Shown here: piece after piece, positions 1 to 11,469 of the stretch | Position numbering within the stretch: the first letter of the stretch is position 1 | Layout: each line of letters starts with the position of its first letter | Assembly: GCF_040802235.1 (NCBI RefSeq) | Contig: NC_133157.1 | Location: 91,126,001 to 91,190,000, forward strand | DNA from: Manis javanica | Lineage: Eukaryota > Chordata > Mammalia > Pholidota > Manidae | DNA length: 64,000 bases | Reading direction: 5' to 3' | Notes under the pieces: model-generated | Database searches by the model: none | What the model was told of the DNA's origin: nothing | What the model saw: the letters and a program-made list of their open reading frames with translations, nothing else | Program-made: the position numbers and the translations under genes

Positions 1-103
1 AGTTCAGGAAAATCCAATCTGGTAAATTCATACTCGGGTTTGGAGGAAGATCCACTTTTTTCAGTGATTCTGGATTTCCTGTTTGTTCGTTTATGATAAT
101 TAT
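1..103 (-). CDS. SECISBP2: SECISBP2 coding exon 5 (partial at window edge)
   Basis: The acceptor ATACAG at 109-104 is followed by phase-1 coding sequence NYHKRTNRKSRI through KPEYEFTRLDFPEL, where the window stops mid-codon. The match to the human SBP2 segment is clear. Confidence 0.9.
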   Translation of the reverse strand, partial: MIIINEQTGNPESLKKVDLPPNPSMNLPDWIFLN

Positions 104-3100
104 CTGTATTTACAAAATTAAAAGCAGGGGTAAAAATTTAGATGTTTGATGACCCGTACTCATGCTAACATTGCAGATTAGAAAGTCCGCTACTCTTGAT
201 GCAACATTATTGTCCAAACACTCAAACTTCTGCTAGGGGTGCTAACCTTCTGCACCAGTAGGAAATGGAGAAGTACACAACACGCTGCAATGTTTAGAAG
301 TGATTCCGAAGTTGGCAAAAGAGTTACTTAAACCTGATTATGTAGCTGGGCATTTTAATTATCATTATCTTTAATATATGTTTTCTTAGAGTTTTGCAAA
401 TTTAAAGGGACACCGACAAATTTCATTTAAGTAATAAGTTTTCCTTATTTTAGAGGAATTTTGGAGGAAAGCAAATAGAATTAAACTTATAACCTCCTTC
501 CCATCTTTCTCCTTCAAATGCAAATGAATGATGCAGAAAGCCCTTGCATTTAGGTATACAGCCAGAGTTATTATACTTAACTGTTCAACTGTGCTTTCAC
601 ACTTCCATGTACCAAATGGTTTACAAGTGAAGTCAAGGCAAAGAGAAAATTACATACCAAGCAACATAAATAATACATTAAATAAGTTGACCACGTCCAG
701 TAAATGCATTGTTACAAAGGTTTAAGTCATATAAATAGATGTCTGTGATCCAACTGTACTAGTAAATAACTCACAGTAAAAAGCCAAGTACCATGTAGAA
801 TCACTTTCAGCCACACACCCAAACAGCAGTTTTCAAGCCCAACGCAGACACATCCTCTAACTATACTATCCCAGGTTTGTTACTATTTAAGATGGGACTT
901 AAACCACAAACATGCTCTCCCACCTACCAAAAAATGTCGTTAACAGATTAGCAGAGAAGCCATTTCAGGAGCGAACATGGTCAAATATAGTACAAAGGAT
1001 GTGGTTGTGATTTGCTTTTATTTCAGGATGTGTTCTGAGGTGTGTGCTGGTCACCTATTTGCTATGTGACTTTAGGCAAGTCCTCCATAAAACAAGGTAC
1101 TAACAAAGTATGGGACATAAAAGAGCCCACACACTACAGGTCCCTCCCTGGGAGAAAAAGCCTGCAGGATCCCACAGGCAGTCCAATGGCCTGTTTTTCA
1201 TAATCAACAAGCCCACAGAAACAACCATATAAAAAGCAGCAGAGTTTCTGGGGTAGATGGGGTAAGTTGACATAACACTGCTGAGTTTATTACTTTTACC
1301 TGATTTCAAACTAGCATCAGCATGAATAGACACATGATGTGAACTTTTAGCTGCGTTTGTATCAGACGCCACAGGCCCATGAACCTTCTTACTGTCAAAC
1401 TTTTGCTCATCATATGTTTTCTTCTGCAGGAATGATAAAAAAGTAACATGAGTTAAGAAAACTACACTATAAAAAAACACTTAAAATTACAAATGTGTAT
1501 TCACAACTCAACCATTTATAAAAAGGTTAGACCAAATCAATTCTTAAATGCCACAGGATAGATAGGCAATGCTTAACTACCATGCAAGGACTGCCCTGTT
1601 CCCTGCATGTTAAATGCTGAGGTGACCAACAAAAGCACAGGACTCACTCACCTTAAGCAGAGCCCGCATGTTTTGCGGGAGAGGGCACGTGTGCTCATTT
1701 CGGAAGCCTTTCTTCACTGTTGGAAAACCTCGGTAACAAGCGGGCTGGCTGTAATCACACTGGGAGCCACGTACTGGGGACACGTTCCGTGTAGAGTCCA
1801 GTGTGTAAGGAGAGTAGATATATGGATGAAGTGCAGTCTCAGAAGATAAATACTGAGGTGGAAAAGGTGATACTCCAAAAGCCGTGTCTTCAGTATAAAG
1901 GCTCTGCCTAAATAAAAAGAGTAAATCTTAGTTGCAGATTTCATGGCACAAACCAAGGAGCTTAACATTTTGTAATAAACAAATTTAAACTTTTTATGAA
2001 TTTTGAGACTGTTCATCCTAGCAGTGAGATATCTCTAATTAAAAGCCAAACAAAACCTGAGCCTTTCTATCTTAACCCGCAAAGAAAGATGCTGACCTTG
2101 TTGGTTTTTCACTGCTGAGCAGGACTAACCGTGGCCGGACTGTATACAATGAGCACTAGAAGACCTCAAGGACGTTTTAGCAGTCTTTCATGTGCATGCT
2201 GGCAAACCTTTGGGAAAGCCTCTCTCAGCCACCCTTACCAAAAGGGCCAACAGGACCATTCTCTCTGCAGAGGAGGTGTGAAAACTCAGAAAGCAAACCT
2301 CACTGATATGGGTCGGGAAGCCTGTGAGAGGAACTCCCACACCCACCCCTCAATTACAGAACCCCCAGCAGGAAGAGAGGGCACTGTCCACGTCATACCA
2401 TTTTGGCTACTCTATCCCCCAGCAGGAAGAGGGTAGGTTACCAGCTCCCCTGGCATCAGCCCAGGTAATGAGAAAATGTCATCACCCTGAATTCTTGTTT
2501 TTCTCCAATGGACTGTCCTTCAAACTGACCCCTCCCAACTCGCCATTTCTTCTGTAAGAGTGTTCTTCTCATTTGTTCTTCCAACATGCCTATAGTTTTG
2601 CCATAGCTTGCTTGTCCTGGATTGCAGTTCTCTGCTATTCCCAAATAAACCCATTTTTGTTGGGAAAATAACAAAATAAAATAAAAAACAAGTTTTATTT
2701 TTAAGGTTAACAGGGACTTTTACAGAAATCCTACAACTCAAATCCAGCCTCCACCATGACAACCTGCAGGGCCTCTGTGTGCTGGCAGATGGCCTGCTGC
2801 AGCCCTCTGCCTGCTCTGAAACCTCCATTTCCTGCGCCTTTCTGACGCACACGGCCAGAGCTGCAAAGCGGACACTGTGTGAATGGTGGCCTGGGAACCA
2901 CACACCCAGGTGACAAGACAGACACCATGTGTGAACACTGCTATTGCCTCTGTTTGTTCACACTGCTACGCTAAACCAAAATATAAGATTAATTTTTTTT
3001 TTCCAGCAAATTTGGTAGATGGCCAGAGGTTTTGACTGGGGCCAGAGTTTTCAACCACTGTTGTAGTGAAAGCTGATATAATGATGAAATGCTAAGAAGC

Positions 3101-6100
3101 TAAGTTAAAATACAGATCACCACTGTTTCATTCTCAAAAATAAGCACCAGATGTTTCTGTAAATTTCCAGAGCTGAAAATTTTCTTGTAGCAAATTAATG
3201 AAATCCTCGAGTGAGCTGTTCTATTGAAAGGGAGGAAATTTCCAAGGCTAATGAGACATCCTGTGTGGTCTCCTAATTCCTAACTGTCAGAAGATACAGG
3301 TATAGGCACCATGTACTAGAGGGCATTTTTCTATCTGGCTCCAAGTTAAGAGCCTGCACTGAAGGAGAAAGGGAGTCACTATCTACCTCTAACACATAGA
3401 ATGTTCCCTGCTTTCACTTCCATGCAGAACGCAATTACAGACTGCCTGGTTTCATTATTAGTTCATGACACTGACAGTAAGCTTAGATCTTATAAGATCC
3501 TTTACTTACAGGTAACTAATTCTAGCAATGAAATACTCCTAATGAAAAGCTGAACAACCCTATTTACTGCCCTTTCTCTGCCCTACAGAACACCTGGCCC
3601 AGTGTGGATAAATTGAAAGTTCCTGTGGCCAGGATTCCACCTGGCCCTCGTTGGCTAGCTCACCACACACATGTGGACAATACGTCATTATTGACTCTAT
3701 AGAGCCTTGCCCAGTGTTCTGCATGACATGGTGGCACGACTGCAGGAGAGCAGAGCAGAGGCTGGAGTGGTGGCAGCGCTGAGACAGAGGCCCAGAGGAC
3801 AGTGTGCGGGACGGCTGTGTGGGCAGAAAGGCCCAGAAGATGGCTGTGCAGGACCGCTGTGCAGGCAGAGGGGCCCAGAGTCAGAGACCGGCTTGCTGCA
3901 CGCAGACTTGCTCTGAGTGAATGGGATTTTAGTGACTGACCTGCCACCATGGAAATAAATTTGGGTATAACCCTTTCACCCCAAGAACATTCTACTGTCA
4001 TTTCTTTGGTCACATTGAATCCATAGTGAACTTGCCTGGGGCTGAAACCCATTGGCAAGACACCCAGTGCTGCTCCTACTAGAGAAGAGGTACATTGAAA
4101 GCTCCACCCCACTCCCCAGATGTGAATTGCCCCTAGATATGAATTGCCATTTTATAATGCTCAGAAAATCTAATGGGAGCAGATGAAGGTGGACAATCTG
4201 TTCTTCACAAGAGAAGATGGGCAAAGACAATGGGCTGATAGCAAAAAAAGTACAAAAGATGACATCCCACGTTAAGGAACTAACCAGACCAAGACAGTTC
4301 GGATAAAGAAGAAAAGGGGACAGGGTCCCCCAAAGTGGTGGTCTTGAAGGCTGCTGTCATCCAGGAAATTGTCATGAGTGAGTCTGCAGACCTTGGTGTG
4401 GGTCCCAGCTCTATCACAATCCTGTTTCCCTCTTTGGCCAAGGTCCTTCTTCCTCTGGAAAGCTGGTGTATTTCCTTTCTAGCCAAGGCACATACAATCC
4501 CACAAAGAAAACTACACACAATGCAAAATCTGAGACAATCCATGGCATCTGTCAGGGTTTCAAATGACTTGTCTGTCAAATTCCAGTTGCCAGGAACTGC
4601 CCAGATGACCCTTACCTACAGCAACACCGCCCCCCCAACCTTGTTCCCTCTGTTACCTGTGTTACCATCTCATCTCATACAGCTAACCTGGAAGCTCCTG
4701 CAGCACCCATCAACTCCTGCCCACTCCGTGCGCTAGCCCCACCCTGGCCCGACTTTCCCAGGACTTCCTCCCCACAAGCTCAGCCGCATCCTCAGCATGA
4801 CGTCCGCTGGGTCTGGCCTCTGTCACATCCCCTGACAGGCTCCACAGGCCTGGACTTGTAGCCCTGACCTCTCTTTGCTCTTGCCCACCTCCCAGCAGCT
4901 TTCTTCTGCAGCCCAGCTTCCTCTGCACTCTCCCTATCTCAACTTTCTGAGTCTTTCTGAGTCTGACTTTCTCACCATCCTGCTCAGAAAACAGTGCGAA
5001 GTGGGGGTGCAACCCAGCACTGCTGCTGCCTCTAGGCTTCTATCTCCAACTTATAGGTCATTTCCACTTAATAGTTCACCTTTTCCCCTGGCATGTAAGC
5101 CCAAATCTGAACATCTAGTCCCCTAAGCCCCACTTCCCACTTGTGTTATGAATGAGCCTACAATCCTTTGCATGTTCTCAACTGGAAATGATAATCTTTA
5201 CCACCAAAACCCACAGAGACAGCTATGGAGCCTCTTTTCTTGCAGCAGGTGTCTGTGTACCTTCCCTATTTCTGGGACCTACAACCTTGTCAAAGCCATT
5301 AGGCCTCTCTCCCTTCAAGTCGAACCAGAATCCAGGAAAATGATTATCGTAACACCATTCAAAACACAACCAAAAGTTCCCTATTTCCTACCCAAGCATG
5401 ACAGAAAAAAAAATGCACATCAATACCCAAGCAAAACACACACATCCTAATGTCACAAAGCACATATTATGACAATCAACAAAGTCATCACCTGAGGACA
5501 TCAATGGGAAAAGAGAATTTATGTGTTTGCCTAGCGACTACCTGTTCATCGCACCAGTAAATACTCAGTACCTTCCAAACATGGCCAATTCTATACACAG
5601 GCATATGTTGGAGATGTTGTGGGTTCAGTCCAGAACAACATAATAAAGCAAGTCAAATGAATTTGAACTGTTTGGTTTCCCAGTGCATATTAAAGTTATG
5701 ATGTTTACATAATACTGATATGTCCATTAAAAGCACAACAGCATTATGTTTAAAAGAACAATGTACATTCCCTAATTAAAAAACACTTTTTTGCTAAAAA
5801 ATACAAACCATCATCTGAGCTTTTGGGAAGTCATAATCACTGATCCTACACCAACATATGATAATAATTAAAAAGTTTAAAATACTCTAAGATTTACCAA
5901 CATGTGACACAGAGACAACAAATGCTGTTGGAAATGGTGCCTATAGACTTGCTCAGTGCAGGGTTGCCACAAACCTTCACTTTGTAAAAAACACAGTATC
6001 TACAAAGCACAATAAAGTAAAGAGCAATAAACAAGGTGTGCCTGTAGAGAACACTTCTATGATACTGTGTAGCCTGGTCTGTAACGTGGATTTGGAGGTC

Positions 6101-8952
6101 AGTACATCTTCTGCCCTCTCCCTCAGCTGAAGTCTGCATAAGAAGGAGAAAAAGAGCACAGCCCATGAGAATCTTCCCCCAACATCTAATACTTTCCACA
6201 TAGTAGTCTTTCAACAATTAACTGCAAATGAGAAAATAAAGTCCCTTGGAATGCACTGTGGGAAGTAATGCAGGTGGACCTTCCATAAAAGGTCACTCTA
6301 CTCCTTGGATGGAGGGAGGAACACGCAGAATTGGGGTGCGATAGTGGACCAAGGGAAAAGGAAGTATGTTAGTTATGGAAAATGCTCCTCTTAATTGTCA
6401 GAGCAGCAAGAGCTCTCCATTTACGTGACATTTGACTATGACTTTGCACTTTTCATCCTATGTTAGAACTGACCAGGTGTAAAGTCCCCCCATTTCAGTC
6501 CCACTTTAAAGGCTCTTGCCCTTTCTAACCCAGCCCCCTCTGTCCTTAATTGTTTTCTTGCCAAGCAGGAATTCTGTCAGCCAACCTTTTCCTTGGTTAT
6601 AAACAATTTAAACAAAAATCACATGCAAAAAGGGTAAAGGTAAAAAACGTGATTTTAAAATTTAGCAGTGCACACCCGTTAAGCCTCTAATTTGTCTCTA
6701 TTCATGTTACTGCCAGACTGTTCCTTAGCTACTGGAATGCTTCCACCTTTATTTCGGGTAACTGGAATCCCACAGAGCAGGTGTCTTAGAGTCCTTGTCA
6801 TCAAGTGAGATAAATTTTGTATTTTATTATGTGTGGCACCCAAGGTAGGGAACAACTCAAATGAGACCCATTCTTGAACTACAGTGGAAAACATCAGTAT
6901 TCCTACCAAAGGCCTTCAGCACATACAGGAAAGACTTCAATTTTTGTCAAAAAAGTACAATTTTCAAGATCTCCTAAGTACACCAGAAGACTCAATGATC
7001 ATTTTATTCATTCCAATTTCCATTCTTGCGACTACAATTCTGGAATTTACATGAAGTATAAACTATTTTCAATCACACCACACATAGTGTGATTGAAGGA
7101 AAAAAAAAGGAAGTCATCTGACCCTATCAAAGGAGCATAAAGACAGAGATTCTTACAGAAGCATAACGGTAATGCATACCTTCAAAAGAAATCTATGGGT
7201 AGTCTACACAGTTATGTGAAAGGTTTCACATGTAATTTTCTAAATTCAGTTAATAAAGGAAACCATTCGTAAATACCTAGAGAATGAATCTTGAGAAGGA
7301 AGAAGAACATTTTAAGGACAAAACTCCTTTCAAATCAAGTTTAGAAGAATTTATAACTGAAGGCTGTATGATCAATCTCCATAGGACATATATAAAGAAA
7401 AAAATGGTTGAAAGCAAAACTTAGCAATTTTTAAAGAATTATCAGCAAAAGCAGCAGCCATAGCTGCTAGCCCCAACTCCATCCCCAACCAACATTTTAA
7501 ATAAAAAATCCTAAAACGGAAGAGCATGTTTATCTTTTGGGGATTTTCTTAGTCCCATTTCCCTTCCACCCTCATTTTGCCTACCCACCACTTTATCTAT
7601 TAGATAGATGATACAGTTTAAACCTTATACACAAATGAACCCTGAAACTGCATTTCTCACTAACTAATGCAATGCAATCTCCAAGCTTTCTTTGACCAAA
7701 GTAATCGCACCAGTATGAAGAAAAGGAGAGCCGACACTTCAGTTTTTGGTACACAGCTCGGTTAAGTTGGACGGCTAGCTCGGACTCTCTTTGGCTAAGA
7801 TATTCTCTGATTGCTCTGAGAACTTTAACGTGTTAGCTGTAGCATATTTCAAAATCTAATCGCCATTAAAGCCAAGATATAAAGCCCCAGGTAAGGCAAG
7901 ACATTTAGAAAGATACATACTCAGCCACTGGTAGTTCCTGAACACACGGATAGTACCGGGCTGCACAGCTAGGCAACACGCGTGCTTCTGAAGACTCTGA
8001 CCATGCCACACTGAGCCCAGCAAATTTGGGGACAAACGGTTTGACATCTGCTGACAACTTGATGCCCTAAGGGAAAAGAAGGGGTTTTGACCACATACAT
8101 TCAGAGATCAACCTAATGTAAATAAACAAACCCAAAGAGAGTGGCTCTGTTCTAGCACCCAGAAATGCTAACTCCAGCGCTACTGCTCAAATACTTCTGT
8201 CGTGTAAAGACAATTTGTTGGCTAACAACTTATCCCGTCCGCAGTGCTTCTGTGGTAGAAAAAGCGGTCTCCCAAGTGCTAAAAGCGAAAAACAAGGACA
8301 ACCAATTAAAGTGGAAGCAAATTTTAACTCAAAAAGAACCAAAACTGACCACGCTTTCTGAGCTTTAACCTGGAACACGGTGTTCCACCCCAGTTGTATT
8401 CAGGCACAACCGAGAACCGTACAACTGTTGGTAGTCAAATAAGACCAGCGGAGGGCATAACCGCAGCACTCAAAACACCGTATCTATGAAGTGTCTCCAA
8501 AAAGTCACACAGAACATTTGCTTTTCACCCAATGAACCAGTTTTGTCGAAAAGCAAAAGCAAGTTCTATTGCTATAAGCCCTTAGGTTGAGAATATAAAA
8601 ACGTGGTTTTTGTTTTGGGTTTTAGATCCGTACTACGAGATTCACTCTCACTGACCACCTCACATCCTCGGCTCAGAGCTCGTCTGAACGCCGCTCTGCG
8701 CGAGCGTCAGACCGCCGCCCAGTGGCCGCCGCGCACGCCCGGCGAGAACACCGCTCGGCGAAGCGCGCTCACAAGCCCCTTCGCACAAGCCCCTCCTTCT
8801 TGCCGGCGCCGCTCGCCCGCAGCATCGGGACGCGACCCTCGACCACCCCTTCCGCCTCCGGCTGCCGCGGCTCGGGCCACGCGCGACCAGAGCTGGGCAC
8901 ACCACGCCGCCCTCACCTCGCCCGGGGACTCCCGCGACCCCTCTGACGCCAT
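1..8952 (-). CDS. SECISBP2: SECISBP2 (SBP2), 5' half: coding exons 1-5, gene continues past the left edge
   Basis: SECIS-binding protein 2 binds the SECIS element in the 3' UTR of selenoprotein mRNAs and recruits the Sec-specific elongation factor so that UGA is read as selenocysteine. Coding exons (minus strand): 8952-8917, 8066-7921, 1907-1652, 1423-1300 and 103-1 (cut by the window edge). Each boundary has AG/GT signals and the phases join without a break, giving 221 codons. Recognisable stretches are the MASEG start, GIKLSADVKPFVP, YTEDTAFG, PPQYLSSE, CPLPQNMRALLK, KKTYDEQKFDS and LDFPEL, all matching the mammalian SBP2 N-terminus as I know it. This part is the poorly conserved regulatory region; the SECIS-binding L7Ae-type RNA domain lies in later exons outside the window. 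The reading frame looks intact, with some divergence (for example VSPVRGSQCDYSQPACYRGF). Identification is confident; exon boundaries are read by eye. Confidence 0.95.
104..1299 (-). other. SECISBP2 intron 4, no further feature seen
   Basis: This AT-rich sequence lies between exons 4 and 5. No conserved reading frame, recent repeat or RNA gene is evident on either strand. Confidence 0.6.
1300..1423 (-). CDS. SECISBP2: SECISBP2 coding exon 4
   Basis: 124 nt from the acceptor CTGCAG to the donor GTAAAAG. It encodes KKTYDEQKFDSKK through HADASLKS and leaves one base (G) for the next codon. It appears to lack a short internal repeat (KKTYDE copy) that I recall in the human protein. Confidence 0.92.
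1652..1907 (-). CDS. SECISBP2: SECISBP2 coding exon 3
   Basis: 256 nt between a TTTAG acceptor and a GTGAGTG donor. It encodes the tyrosine- and proline-rich stretch beginning QSLYTEDTAFG and ending CPLPQNMRALLK. It enters one base into a codon boundary and leaves in phase 0, compatible with both neighbouring exons. Confidence 0.93.
2100..2690 (+). repeat. Possible old LTR or retroposon fragment in SECISBP2 intron 2
   Basis: A stretch containing two close copies of a CCCAGCAGGAAGAG motif (near 2368 and 2418) ends with an AATAAA signal at 2644-2649 and an A-rich tract at 2670-2690. This could be the R/U5 end of an old LTR. No target duplication was found and the family is not recognised. Confidence 0.3.
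2691..3597. other. SECISBP2 intron 2 sequence, nothing distinct
   Basis: Non-coding intronic DNA. I see no intact frame, RNA gene or clear repeat boundary. Confidence 0.5.
3603..4062 (+). mobile_element. Solo LTR, TGTGGATAAA family (ERV-L-like), TSD CCCAG
   Basis: 460 bp starting TGTGGATAAA and ending GGCAAGACA. It is flanked by the perfect 5-bp duplication CCCAG (3598-3602 and 4063-4067). It contains several copies of a GGCCCAGAGGA-type unit and an AATAAA signal near 3954. It is the same family as the LTRs of elements A, B and C further right, and it lies sense-reversed in SECISBP2 intron 2. Confidence 0.9.
4068..5597. other. SECISBP2 intron 2 sequence, nothing distinct
   Basis: Intronic DNA with a C/T-rich part at about 4620-5060. 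Open frames here are short, uneven and without recognisable domains. Confidence 0.5.
5598..6044 (+). mobile_element. Internally deleted Tigger1-type (pogo/Tc1-mariner) DNA transposon
   Basis: About 447 bp with inverted termini of the form CAGGCATATGTTGG and AAGGTGTGCCTG. It contains characteristic stretches including GGTTTCCCAGTGCATAT and GGGTTGCCACAAACCTTC. The transposase-coding middle is missing, so this is a non-autonomous derivative. Family assignment is from memory of the Tigger1 consensus; no open transposase remains. Confidence 0.75.
6045..7920. other. SECISBP2 intron 2 sequence, nothing distinct
   Basis: AT-rich intronic DNA. No conserved coding, RNA gene or repeat with clear ends was identified. 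Confidence 0.5.
7921..8066 (-). CDS. SECISBP2: SECISBP2 coding exon 2
   Basis: The acceptor CCCTTAG is followed by GGC ATC AAG. The exon encodes GIKLSADVKPFVPKFAGLSV and continues to ELPVA, ending in phase 2 (GA) before a GTATGT donor. Length is 146 nt. The split codon is completed by the first G of the exon at 1907, about 6 kb downstream. Confidence 0.93.
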
Positions 8953-9130
8953 GGTGGACAGCTCGGAGACCGGACCGGGAGGCCTGCAGCCGACCGTCGG
9001 CCAGGGCAACAGCTATGCGCGGCCCTTTGAGGCTCGCTTTTCCGCCTTCGCAGCCGACGCCAGGAAGTGCGTCACAGAAACGCGCCTCAGCCAGCTCCAT
9101 TTCCGACCGGAAGTGTGAAGGGCGTTGGCA
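8640..9130. promoter_or_regulatory. SECISBP2 CpG-island promoter
   Basis: GC- and CpG-rich tract spanning exon 1 and its upstream flank, with an abrupt change from AT-rich DNA on the left. An ETS-type site, CCGGAAGT (9107-9114), and a GCGTCAC half-CRE (9069-9075) lie about 120-160 bp upstream of the ATG on the minus strand. No TATA box is seen, as expected for a housekeeping promoter. The start sites are not determined. Confidence 0.8.
8917..8952 (-). CDS. SECISBP2: SECISBP2 coding exon 1
   Basis: Twelve codons, MASEGSRESPGE, ending GAG before a GTGAGG donor at 8916. MASEG is the conserved mammalian start, so I chose this ATG. The frame is also open upstream to an in-frame ATG at 9009, which would add 19 residues. 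The exon sits in the CpG island, and the 5' UTR probably extends to about 9100. Confidence 0.9.
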
Positions 9131-9485
9131 ACAGCTCTAGGTCCGCACGCGTTGCTGTGTGGGTCGGAGTCCCGTGGCCGGGCCTAGGCCGAGAGCCAGC
9201 AGGACGTGTCCTGAACTCCCGGAAGCAAGTCCACAGTGCTTGTCCTCCTTTAGCAGCTCGGTCTTTAGGAGACATGCAGGGAAAGGTGAATGTAAAAGCG
9301 GTAGTCTCTCGGTGGAAACAACCCGGGGCAGGCACCGCATACGGCTCGCGCTGGGACAGCGCGGCGGACTGAGAGTTGCCGGAGGCTAACTAGGTTTACT
9401 GCCCCCTGCTCAGAGACCGGAGTGTAATGACTTACAGGTGTTCTGCGCAGGAAAGGCAGGCAGGTCCACTTCCTCTCTAAGGTGC
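9131..9485. other. Upstream flank of SECISBP2, CpG content falling off
   Basis: Moderately GC-rich sequence between the promoter and the solo LTR at 9486. Short open frames exist on both strands, but none has a recognisable protein; a divergent non-coding transcript is possible and untested. Confidence 0.4.
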
Positions 9486-10319
9486 TGAGACACAGGGACC
9501 GTGGGTTTAGGCAGACTAGGGTGCGGTCTCCGGAGGAAAAGCAGAGCAAGATAATTACAGTCAGAACAATGTAGTAATGTACAAAGAAGTCCCTACTGAA
9601 ACTCAGTGTTAAGCATTATGCAGTCAGAGTCAAACTAATTCTCTAGGGTAAAGATACCAGACTAGGAACATAGACATCTTCAGTGAGATCAGTTAAAAGC
9701 TTAAAAGGCCAGGAGCAACTTGGCCTGGAATGTTTGAGTGTTCTGCAGATAAAAGTGTCACAGCATAACCCGTGACCTCACTCTATCAATTAGATCATGA
9801 CACTGTAAAATTCACCTTAGCCTGATAAAAGGCCCAGCTTATTTTTAACTGTACCTATGTGCTGTATTTCTCTGATCCTAACCAAGTAATCTGCAACCTA
9901 GGAAAGCAAGCCCAACTATAAACATCCCAAGTTAAGATTCTTAACACACTTTAGCAAACAGGCAACAACCCAGCCCACCTTGGGGGCAGAGCAGGCGGTC
10001 TTAATTGACATGCTCCCAGAGGGAAACTCCTGAGAAATAATCAGAGCATGTAATTTCTTGTTACTCATCAAAAATGAGTATTCTGGGACCACTCACTCAA
10101 GTCTGCACCCCTAAACCCTTTACCCCCATTCTTAAAAATCCTCAACTGCACATAAAACCCCTATACGAGCCAACCACGGACTCTCTTGTCCCCGGCAAGA
10201 GCCAGTTCTGTCCTCTCACTTTCTAAATAGAAGCCTCTACCCTGGCTCTCCTACCTTGAGTGTTTGCGAAGTTCATTCTTTGGCTCCATGAATAAGAACC
10301 CCAGCATCATTGCCTTCTG
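9486..10319 (+). mobile_element. Solo LTR, TGAGACA family (class I ERV)
   Basis: About 834 bp from TGAGACA to GCATCA, matching two other copies in the window (27451-28323, plus; 56456-57258, minus) over essentially their whole length. The flanks GTGC and TTGC look like a 4-bp target duplication with one mismatch. TATA-like and R-region features lie at about 10155-10260. No internal retroviral genes are attached. Confidence 0.85.
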
Positions 10320-10324
10320 TTCGG

Positions 10325-11134
10325 GTCCCACAGGTTGGGTAGACACTCCAGGACACCCAAACCTCTAGAGTGGGTAAAGGCTGAGGGTCTGGCAATAATC
10401 CATGCTGGAGGTTGAATGGTCACCCCTGCCTCTCAATATTCCTTGGTTTCCTCTAAATGCAACTAAGTTTACTTAGCAGTTCTGCCATCTGTTTGCTTAA
10501 GCCTCTAAGTGGGAGCAGAAAGTTCTAGGCTGCTCACCACCATCTTCAGTATTGTGCTCATTATGTGTAAAAGCTTCCCTTTCTAAAGAGAAGGCCCTAC
10601 AGAGGACCACCAGACAGGGGTCTTAATATTTACTGACAGCTCATTTAAAAGGTTTTTCCAGTATAGCAAACAGTCTGTGTTGGCATTAACACTGTTTCCA
10701 TAGCAGCTGAAAAGGCAATTTAACAAACATAGAATATATATGGCATGGAGTTTCACAGTGCTTTTGATTTTTAAAAGATGCTATGATATTTATAGAAGAC
10801 ATCCCCACTTGGAAAATGGAGAAAAAGAAAAATAGGGTTAAGTGTTTTGTCCCAAGGCCACTGCACATCGCTGTTCTTATACCTAAGTAGACAATTCTCT
10901 AGGACCTAGACAAACAATAGAGCTATAAGATCCACTTTGGTTCTGTTAAAATTATCCGTGGTTCTTCCTAAGTGAATTAAATGGCACCCTTATCACACCA
11001 AGCTATTTGAAACCCATTTTACATTTTACTTTTTTGAATTTATTTCCTCAGGACTAAAATTCTAGAGAGGAAATCATCCAGCATGTCAATAGTCACAAAG
11101 TAACCATAAGAAAAGAAACCCCAGTAACTTCAGT
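10325..11134. other. Intergenic DNA between SECISBP2 and CKS2
   Basis: No gene, RNA gene or clear repeat boundary is visible. It lies downstream of the CKS2 poly(A) site. Confidence 0.5.
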
Positions 11135-11469
11135 AATAATGCAACATACAAACTTTATTTAACAAAATAACAGGTAAAGTCAAACAGGCACTTACATTAA
11201 GAGAAAAACCCACTACAAGAAATTTTATCTTAACACCTTACAGGAACCTACTTGCAGTTGCACATTTAACTGAGCTCTGTTGCTGTGAAGAATACAGCTC
11301 ATGCACAGGTATGGATGAACAATTTGTACATTTTTCAAGTATTCACTGAATACTACCTTATATACACATATACATTAAATTTGAACCAGATTTAATTGAC
11401 CATCCCCAGGTATACTTCATTTTTGTTGATCTTTTGGAAGAGGTCGTCTGAAGAGAAGAATATGTGGTT
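11135..11469 (-). CDS. CKS2: CKS2 coding exon 3 and 3' UTR
   Basis: The acceptor TTCTGCAG is followed by [17 protein letters not shown] and TGA at 11419-11417. The 3' UTR runs to an AATAAA signal (TTTATT on the plus strand, 11154-11159), so cleavage is expected near 11135. Only 11469-11417 is coding. Confidence 0.93.

Noticed and set aside
8603-9118. 171-codon plus-strand frame over the SECISBP2 promoter
   Set aside because: Open only because the CpG island is GC-rich; it overlaps SECISBP2 exon 1 antisense and has no recognisable protein.
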